Origin: Gnetum montanum
Taxonomy: Eukaryota; Streptophyta; Gnetopsida; Gnetales; Gnetaceae
Reading direction: 5' to 3'
DNA length: 64,000 nucleotides
NCBI GenBank assembly: GCA_015680685.1
Contig: MNCI01005876.1
Location: forward strand, 436,581-500,580
The first letter of the stretch is position 1. The number at the start of each line of letters is the position of its first letter. Below the pieces are notes generated by a model. That model did not search any database. It was given only the letters and a program-made list of their open reading frames with translations, and was not told the DNA's origin. A program made the translations under genes and the position numbers. Below, one piece after another: positions 56,746-64,000 of this stretch.

Positions 56746-57734
56746 AACCTGCAACGACTGCAGGCAGTCGAGAGACGCGTCCGGTCCTTATTGGTCGGCC
56801 ATCCTGGGCTGCTGATTTCCCTCCGCCCTGCGCCGTCTATATTCGCCGATGATCTGGGCGATGCCGGTCCTGCGTGAACTGGGGGCGTTTGCCACCCAAG
56901 CCTGCATAAGGATGATCGGGGTCTGATTCCCGAGAGATGCAGAGGTGCCAGCATTCCGTTCCTGCCTCTCCTTCTTGTGAAGCTGTCCAGGGCTCGTCCA
57001 CGCCGGGGCTTCATCGTGGGGGAGGGTTCCCGTCGTGTGAGGTGGCCCCCCCGTGACCCCACCACGTTTGCGTCTGCTGCTGTAAGGAAGGTTTGGAGGT
57101 GGGTGGAGGAGCCATTGCTGAGGCAATTTCCGTCCAAAGAGTCCGCGTCTTGCTGACCAAGGTGCTCACTAAGGGGATTGCGGTGCCGTTAAAAATGCAG
57201 TCATTCCTGGCCCGCCACAGGACCCAGAGCGCCGCCAGTGTTGCCGAGTTGCTAGAGAATTGCAGAGAGCGAAGCCCCGCCGTTCGCCACATCTGTTTAG
57301 TTATGTGGCACTCGAGAACAAAATGCTGCTGAGTCTCAACCTGCTGATTGCACATTGGGCACAGATTGTTGATTGCCATGCCCCGGGCCTGCAGCACAGC
57401 ACGGACCGGGAGTGCCTGATGCAGAATCAACCACCCAAAGGCTTTAATTTTTTCGGGAAGAATGCCTTTCCACAACCGCTTTCAGCATGGGTCGGCCGGG
57501 AACAGCTTCTGCAGGAGCTGCCGGGGGTGCAGGTGGATCTCATCAACGCTGTCCATCGCTCTAACCTTAGCGCAGAGCTGTCTCCAAGTGTTGGAGTCAG
57601 AGGCTGCTGCCGTCCAGGGACTGTATTTTTCCCTCAAGATTTGCACCCAGAGGGAAGGGTCCTCGGTGTCAGTGGTCAAGCGTCGGAGGAGCCTATGCCG
57701 GCCCAGGGCCACTTCCAGGGAGAAGGGGAGGAGA

Positions 57735-57752
57735 CCCCCCCCCCCCCCCCCC
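57735..57752 (-). other. Run of 18 C (G on coding strand) in LINE ORF2
   Basis: Encodes consecutive Gly codons between reverse transcriptase and zinc finger. The length is compatible with the reading frame on both sides. Such a run is prone to slippage and to assembly error. Confidence 0.8.
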
Positions 57753-57978
57753 GCATACCGGGGTCGCGCGATTTTTGGCCATGCCAACAGATGCATCCTA
57801 TTTCCTCCCTTTTAGCTAGACCAAACAAAGTTGAGAATAATCTGGTCAATCTTGGCAGTGACGCCGAGGGGCGGGGACGCCACCGAGGCCGCGAACCGCG
57901 TCATGGCCCCCAACACTGAGGACGCCAACACCATCTTCCCTTTACGCGTCAGGAAATTATTTGTCCAGTGAGCAGCAC

Positions 57979-58098
57979 GCTTCTGCAACCTTGCAATGAG
58001 CGCCTGCCAGGTTTGCTGCCTGTGCCAGTTATGCATAGGCTTCTGCAACCTTGCAATGAGCGCCTGCCAGGTTTGCTGCCTGTGCCAGTTATGCATAG
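57979..58098 (-). repeat. Perfect 60-bp tandem duplication in LINE ORF2
   Basis: The block beginning GCTTCTGCAACCTTGCAATG occurs at 57979-58038 and again, identical, at 58039-58098. It repeats 20 residues (PMHNWHRQQTWQALIARLQK) after the RT core without shifting the frame. Confidence 0.95.
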
Positions 58099-60227
58099 GA
58101 ATGCCCAGGTAAGTTGCATCAGCTGCCCCCGGGAGAATCCCCAGGAGTTGGACGATTTTGCTGCACACGGATGGGTGAGTGTGGGTGAAAAAAAGCGCAG
58201 ATTTCCCTGGGTTGGGCTCCAGGCCAGTCTCCCGGTGCAGCCTGTCCAGCGCTTTCAGAATCGCCCTGGCCTGCGGAACAGCGCCCCGGGTGTAAATCAT
58301 GGTGTCATCCGCAAAGTGTGCAGAGAGGCAGTGGATGCCGTGGACATTCAACCCCATAACTCCTTCTTCCGTACAGTACGTTTGCAGGAGGTCCATCAAA
58401 ATCAGGAAGAGGAGCGGGGACAGAGGGTCTCCTTGACGCAACCCACGGCCAGTCCCATGAAAGCCCCACAACTGCCCATCGATATCGATCGAGAACCGTC
58501 CGCCACGCTGGATCTGCAGGCAGAGGTCTACGAAAGCCGGGTCCAACCCTTTAGCGAGCAGGACAGACCTCAAGGCTGTCCAACTAACAGAATCGTAAGC
58601 CTTCGTAATGTCCAGCTTGATGCACAGGCCCGGAAGTTTGGCAGTCTGAAGGGAGTGCTGGACCTCTTGGAGCAGCAGGACCTGGTCCTGCAGGTGGCGT
58701 CCCTTCAAGAACGCAGCCTGGTGCTTACCCACAAGCCGCGTCATGAGCGGCTGCAGTCTAGCCACCAGCAGGCGGGAGAAAAGCCGCATTAGGGAGTTAC
58801 AGACCCCAATGGGGCGAAAATGGCCAGGGGATGTGGGATTTTCCGTCTTCGGAAGTAGCACCACGCGCAAGCAGTTAATTTCATTTCGCACCTGTCTCCT
58901 TGCCAACATGTGATTCAGCGTGTCCAGCAGGTTTTGTCCCAGAACATCCTCGAAAGTAGCGAAAAATTCTATGGGCCAGCCGTCCGGTCTAGGAGCCTTG
59001 TTTACAGGCATTCCCTTCAGCGCCGCGTGCAGCTCCTGGCGCGTGAAGGGCCTTAGGAGCTGGAAATTATCAGCCGGGTTCAGAACTCTGGCCACTGGAA
59101 CTGAAACAGGGTTCGTTAGCTGCCATTCCCACACCTGCCGCTAGTAGTGTAGGAGGCTGTCAGCACACGTCAGCGACTCGCCTTGCAGGAGGCGCTGAAG
59201 CGGTCCATTACGGGAGCCGCGGTGTGCCTTTGCGGCAAAGAAGAAGAATTTTGTGTGCCGGTCCCCTGCCTGCAACCACTGAATCCTTGCCCTCTGCCGC
59301 CAGTATTCCTCCTCCTCCTGGTGCAAGATCTGCAGCTCGGCCTGGAGGGCCAGCTCCTCCGCGGTAAGGTCTGCCCCACCCCCTTGCTGCTCCTGCAGCA
59401 ATTGGATGGCCTGTAGTTTGGCCTGCAACTGGCTGCGCCCCACCTTGAAACGGTATTTCTCGGAAGGGGCGGTATTTTGAATTTGCCGTTTCAACGTTCG
59501 CAGGCCATTCTTGAGAAATTCGCGCGGGTCTCCCCAGGCGCTATACGGCTGCCAAATGTCGTGCACCAATTTCCCAAGCCACCGCATGCGGAGCCAGGAG
59601 CGCTCAAAACGGAAAATTCTCGGTTTCTGGAACCCACCCCGCTCCAGTTTGCAGAAAATGGGCCGGTGGTCAGAGGCCATGCGGGCACCACCGTACGCCT
59701 GAAACTCCCACTCGTTCAGCAATTTCGCGCTGGCCCAGATATGATCAATTTGGGATTGGACCCGCGCAGCACCTTGCCTGTGGTTGCTCCACGTGTACGC
59801 GGACCCGGGAATTTCCATATCGTTCAGATTGTATTGTTGAAGCAGGGCGAGCATCTCAATTGCCCCTGGGGGCTCAGCCGAATTATTACCTGTCTTTTCC
59901 CAGGTGAAGAGCCTCTGATTAAAATCACCGATTAAAAGCCAGCTGGCCTTCCGTGGAACAAGCCCCGCAACCCTAGAGAGCTCCTGCAAACGCGTCGACC
60001 ACCCTTGGGCACCGTACACATTAGTGAGCCAAACGTTCTGGCCAGGCAGATGTATCGTAATGCTCCAGTCTGACATGTCCTGGACATGCGAGGCCGCTTT
60101 GGTCAGGATCGCGAGCCCCCCCGCTCGCCCCCTGCTGGGCGCCAGGTGGCTGTGCCACCCCGGCCACCGAAGAGTCTGATCCTCCGTTTCCTTTAGCTGC
60201 AATTTTGTTTCCCGCAGACATACAATG

Positions 60228-61760
60228 TCACAGTTTTCGTCCCTTACCAAACAATGCAGGGTATGGCGCTTGTAGGGGGTACCCTGTCCGCTGTAGTTCC
60301 AGGACAGGATCTTCATGGAGACCAGGATCGTTGGCACACCTCCTGGAGTGTGGGTTGCACTCCCAAATCAACGTACAGCTGCGTGGCCTTCTGCCGGCTA
60401 GTGAGGCTGTCCGGTCTTCCGCTCTTTGCCGTGTGTATGGACACCGGCATTCCCGGTGTGCGATGGCTCCGCATCTCCTTGGTGGGGGAGCAGGGCCTCG
60501 CTGACCCCCGACTGGTATTAATCCAGTCCGTGACCGGAGGCGGTGATAAAACCTCTTGGATCGAGCCCGCCCCCCCTCCCTGGGTGTGCAGGGTGTTCCG
60601 TCCTGGCCCTGCCACGGTTCAGCCTCTGCCAGAGAGGTCGTTGGTTGTTTTCCCGCGGAATGCTGCGCACCAGGCCCCATAAGCGCCGAAATATAAGATT
60701 TACTTACCGCCTTGGCCACGGTGTCCTGTCCCGGCCCCTGCAGCTCCGCCAGCTCCGCCTGGCGAGCACTCAGCATGATTGGTTCCCCCTGGAGGGGCCC
60801 CCCGCCAGGCGCAGCGTTGGTGGCACCCATCGGGGCAGCGCCCAGTCCTTGTCGTCGAGCTCTCCCTCTGGGTGCTGGCTGGTTCTTGTGGGCCACACGG
60901 CCTTTCTTCCCAACGACGTACCAGCCGTCGTCAGGCGTAGCCGTGGACCCTGTGGGGCGTCTCTGGTTATTCCCCGGTCTCTGCTGGGCCTGCGTCCCCC
61001 ACTGGTTCTCGTACAGAACCTGTATCCGTTCCTCCCCGAGGTCCGTGACAAGAACCAGCTCTTTGACAGGTTCCTGGGCAAGGAGAGGTCGCCAGACGCA
61101 GAACCTTGCGAACCTCAGGTGGTCGAAAATGGCCATGGGGTGATCAAACTTGATGAAATCACCAAGTAGCGCCGCCAGCGACCGCAGGAACTCCGGTGCC
61201 CAGTACTCGAGGGGGAGGCTGTAAAGCCGAACCCAGACCGGCGCACGGGCAAAAAGCGCCGGATCCCGGTGGGCTCCAGGACGCCAGGGGGCCAGGGCCA
61301 ACCCGTGCGCCCCGTAGAACTAGGGTCCGCCCACCAAGACCTGCTCACGGTCCTCCAGCAAGGTGAAGCCGAACAAGAGGCGGTCGTCCGCCAGGCAGGA
61401 GACCGTCACCGAGTCCAACCCCCACGCGTTCCGAGCCCAGCGTCGGATCAGGTCGATGCGAGGACGAGCCCCATCGGACACAAACTGGCCAATGAGACTG
61501 CGTTCCAGCCTCCCCAGCACTTCAGCGTCAGGTCCAGCAACTTTTATTCTGATTTCTGTACCAACTTTGGAGCATTCGCCGAAGTTGCTAGTCGTCCGCG
61601 GCTCCCCCTCCGGTCCGCTCGCTGCCACACCCGCTAGATCTGCTCCTGCTGCCGCGGACGCTCCACTCTCAGCTCCCGTTGCAGAAGTAGCAGTCACAGT
61701 CCCTCCCGTTGCAGCCGCTCCCCCGTCGCTCCAGCCATCGCTTCCGCTCCCGTCGCTCAA
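60228..61760 (-). pseudogene. LINE ORF1 (one stop; no ATG found)
   Basis: One frame from 61760 to a stop at 60228, interrupted only by TAG at 61318-61320 (GGP, stop, FYG, where Trp is usual). The N-terminus is Gly/Ser/Ala-rich. A DUF4283-like region follows: RWARNAWGLDSVTVSCLADD, RLLFGF, then APVWVRLYSLPLEYWAPEFL. The C-terminal half is Gln/Arg/Pro-rich, and I see no clear CCHC knuckle. ORF1 proteins of plant L1 elements bind LINE RNA. No in-frame ATG exists upstream; the frame is open to within seven bases of the target duplication, so the insert is probably 5'-truncated within ORF1. ORF1 overlaps ORF2 by about 88 bp in another frame. Confidence 0.8.
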
Positions 61761-61767
61761 CCTACAC

Positions 61768-64000
61768 CAATGTGGTTGTATATTACTCTAGTACAATGTA
61801 TTACATTCTTGTAAATCATACTATGATATTAAACAATTTTTTTTTTTTTCACTTTAAGATGCTAGTTCACAATCATCTAATCTTGAAATAGAAGTTCTAT
61901 TAATTCACCAATTCTTCATAGCTCTTTAAATTAAAAAATAAAATAAAATAAAAAGACAAAAATAATTTTTTTTAATAATAATTGAAGCAAGGAATATAAC
62001 AAGTTTTCAAAAGTGTGAAGCCACTATCCAAAGCCCAAAGAATTAGAAGTTTTTAACAAATGACCTTGTACATGACAATGCTATATGTAATAATTGCTTA
62101 CTAGTTGTAGGATACACTGTTAATGAATTATGTGTTATACTACCATTGTCTATTTTTTTGCCACCTTTTAGAAACAATAAAAGCCATTAGCATATATGAT
62201 ATAAGGTTGCATAAAAATATGGAACAATAATTAAGCTTAGTCTTTTCTTAATAATTATTTGAAAAGATAATGAAAAATGAAAAAAATTACAGCCATCTTT
62301 AACTAGAACCTTCTATATATATAAGCCTTGGTGTTCTTCTTAACATAACTATTCATAATAGCTTAAGTTTTAAAAAGATTCTTGAAGATGTTTAGCATCC
62401 AAAGAACTTTTTTATTTATTTTTTCTTCAATCTTCTCTTTTTCATTTTAAAGGATAAAAAGGATCATTATTTGCAACCACAGTCCTAATCTTTCTAAGAA
62501 AGATCCTAAGAGGATCAATAGATGAGGACATAGAAAAAAACAATTAAATGACAATCATGTTGCTCATCAATCAATTTTAATCTCATTGTATGGAAGAGCA
62601 CACAAATTTCCCTTTGAAAAGTAACAAATCAACTATCAAATGATTTCCTATCTTTTTTTATAACATTATATTCATTGGATAGAAGCTTCTAATCTTCTAG
62701 GCTATGGATTATAGTTTCACATATTTATAAGTTACATTTCTTGTTTGAATTTTCAATTAATAGAATTACTTTTATTTAAATTTTTGAAGCAAGTAAAACA
62801 ATAAAAAAAGAAAGGAAAAATATATATCTTACATAAGAACAAAGAAAGATATTCAATAATTAGTAATTAGGATTAATTTGGCTTCTAATAGAGTAGAGTC
62901 ATGAAAATAAGAAGAATCATGAAAGAGAATTCATTTGAACTATTTTATGTAAGGTAGGTTAGATGATGAGGATGAATTCTTAGTTCTTTAGAATACAATG
63001 TTAAATTTGTATAAAATTACCTTTTTAAAGGTCCACATATCATTAATAAAGTCATAGGTCTTACCTAGTAAGTTACACTTCAATGACAAGAATTCTAACT
63101 ATACCTTATATCTCAACATAACATGAATTTCAATATTGCTATTTGAAACTGAATTTTAAATTTTTACTTAAATTTTATTAATAAATATTTACATATTCTT
63201 TTCATGTTAAAGAGCACTAGATTATATAGAAGTAATCAATACATAAATGATTTGCTAAATCAATAAGACATTAACATTTTATATTAAAATATTGAATTGA
63301 TAGTGATTAAACTTTAAGTTTATATAAGGACTCCCATATCTTATGCCATTCATAATTTCATTTAAAAATAATGAGGCATTAGGTATAACAATTGTTTCAA
63401 GCAAATAACACTGGTACCCTATGTTGAAGTTAACGTTAGCTATAAGGACCTATACTCATGTTAAATGTATTTAAAAATAGGTGCACGGTCGTCTCAATCA
63501 ATACTGTTTGGCTTGCTGCAGTTTGACTGTAACGAACCCCGGTCTACCGTAACAACTCCCTGTCGCCGCATGAATGATAAATGGGCAAGTTGCGTTGTTG
63601 GAGTTGCGCTGAACTGAGCAAGTGTTTCAAGTTTCAACTCATTGCGAAAGATATATAATCGTGGAATATGCAAGATATATGCTAAACCTGCTTGACATAT
63701 GCCGCACACATGTAACCCAAAAAAACAGCATACCTCCATATTCTCAAGGCCAAGATGCTTTCCAGCATCTTCTAGATCATCCAGGGAAGGTGACTTTGCT
63801 TTATGATCAAAGTTGCAATAGTGAATAAGGTACTAGCAAACGGCCAGATGCACATTCTAAAGGGGAAGAAAAGAAAAAGCATTCATCATATTCTTACCAC
63901 GTCAGGTCTGATTTAATCCTTGGTGCGAGACTTTTCTAGATGCCTTGATTGAAGAATGTACTGTTTAGAATATCTATCTTTTATGTTACTTGCATTCATG
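61768..64000. repeat. Duplicated segment, copy B, part 2
   Basis: Aligns with 345-907, 6585-7009 and 26198-27500 of copy A without interruption and so shows the empty sites of the solo LTR (about 62319) and the Tat element (about 62745). The duplicated unit runs off the window end. Confidence 0.88.
63734..63812 (-). pseudogene. Exon-like fragment in copy B, open frame
   Basis: Counterpart of 27229-27304. On the minus strand the 79-bp block reads FDHKAKSPSLDDLEDAGKHL followed by GLENME, with a donor-like GTATGC after it. The acceptor reads TTGCAA instead of CCGCAG, so AG is lost. In copy A the acceptor is kept but a stop is present. Mostly synonymous or in-frame differences suggest former coding, but the protein is not recognised. 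Confidence 0.5.

Larger units (their letters stand above)
57011..60316 (-). pseudogene. LINE ORF2: endonuclease-reverse transcriptase (three stops)
   Basis: Starts at the ATG of MKILSWN (60316). Endonuclease (about 60316-59650): MKILSWNYSGQG, CLRETKL, LLIGDFNQ, IDHIW and the catalytic SDHRPI. Reverse transcriptase (about 58980-58000): NKAPRPDGWPIEFF, HFRPIGVCNSL, KLDITKAYDSVSW, RQGDPLSPLLFLI and the catalytic FADDTMIY, all intact. Zinc finger (zf-RVT, 57475-57200): KIKAFGWLILHQAL, CPMCNQQVETQQHFVLEC. The frame is interrupted only by TAG (59141-59143), TAA (57812-57814) and TGA (57482-57484), all in phase, and ends at TGA 57011. It would nick target DNA and reverse-transcribe LINE RNA at the nick. 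Contains a perfect 60-bp tandem duplication. Confidence 0.93.
56498..61767 (-). mobile_element. LINE (L1-type non-LTR retrotransposon), 5.3 kb, recent
   Basis: Poly(A) tail on the minus strand (T-run at 56496-56507). A 15-17 bp target-site duplication CAATGTGGTTGTATATT is at 56481-56497 and 61768-61784, and the empty site is at 345-361 in copy A. Two overlapping ORFs on the minus strand: an RNA-binding-type ORF1, and an ORF2 with endonuclease, reverse transcriptase and a C-terminal zinc finger. GC-rich with many intact CpG, unlike its surroundings. ORF2 is in one frame for about 1,100 codons with three stops. No RNase H domain is seen. Confidence 0.95.

Noticed and set aside
57968-58792. 274-codon plus-strand ORF, and other long plus-strand ORFs at 57260-57919, 60543-61169 and 61363-61791
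   Set aside because: They are antisense shadows of the GC-rich LINE ORFs, which carry clear conserved motifs on the minus strand.
1-64000. tRNA, rRNA and snoRNA genes
   Set aside because: I looked by eye for B-box-like GGTTCGAANCC and cloverleaf arms and saw none that hold up; a covariance search would be needed to exclude them.

Overview
This is nuclear DNA of a seed plant with a large, retrotransposon-filled genome. A gymnosperm is my guess from the element density and AT-rich decayed copies, but the sequence does not prove it. Almost everything recognisable is retroelement sequence. The one clear host gene is a microRNA gene, MIR399, at about 54.5 kb. It has a TATA box and four consensus P1BS phosphate-starvation elements just upstream.

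Layout. A segment of about 2.5 kb occurs twice. Copy A (118-907, 6585-7009, 26198-27565) is split by insertions. Copy B (56275-56497, 61768-64000) is split only by a LINE. Each copy preserves the empty site of the other's insertions, so boundaries can be read directly. In copy A lie a solo LTR (908-6579, target duplication GGCAT) that itself holds a 3.4 kb insertion (2241-5627, target duplication GTGAC), then a 19.2 kb Tat/Ogre-like Ty3/gypsy element on the minus strand (7010-26197), then a Ty1/copia element on the plus strand (27566-33971, target duplication AGCAA).

Further right are an unassigned AT-rich stretch (33977-35733), an 11.5 kb Ty3/gypsy element on the plus strand with an extra coiled-coil ORF after pol (35734-47246), a 5' fragment of a second copia element (47789-51059), an inverted LTR fragment of the gypsy family (51063-51619), and a 1.9 kb non-autonomous TRIM-like element (51625-53533). 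Then come the MIR399 locus (54148-54617), unassigned DNA, and copy B with a nearly full-length, GC-rich, recent LINE on the minus strand (56498-61767).

The most unusual structure is inside the Tat element. Between protease and reverse transcriptase, in antisense orientation (15828-18994, plus strand), sits a decayed multi-exon gene of unknown function. Five GT-AG introns of 60-100 bp are phase-compatible, and it has its own TATA box at 14438. Ogre elements are known to carry an intron between protease and reverse transcriptase, so this gene may occupy that intron.

All protein-coding retroelement domains are broken except for long stretches of the LINE. Many breaks are TAG or TGA where CAG, CGA or TGG is expected, which fits decay by methyl-cytosine deamination.
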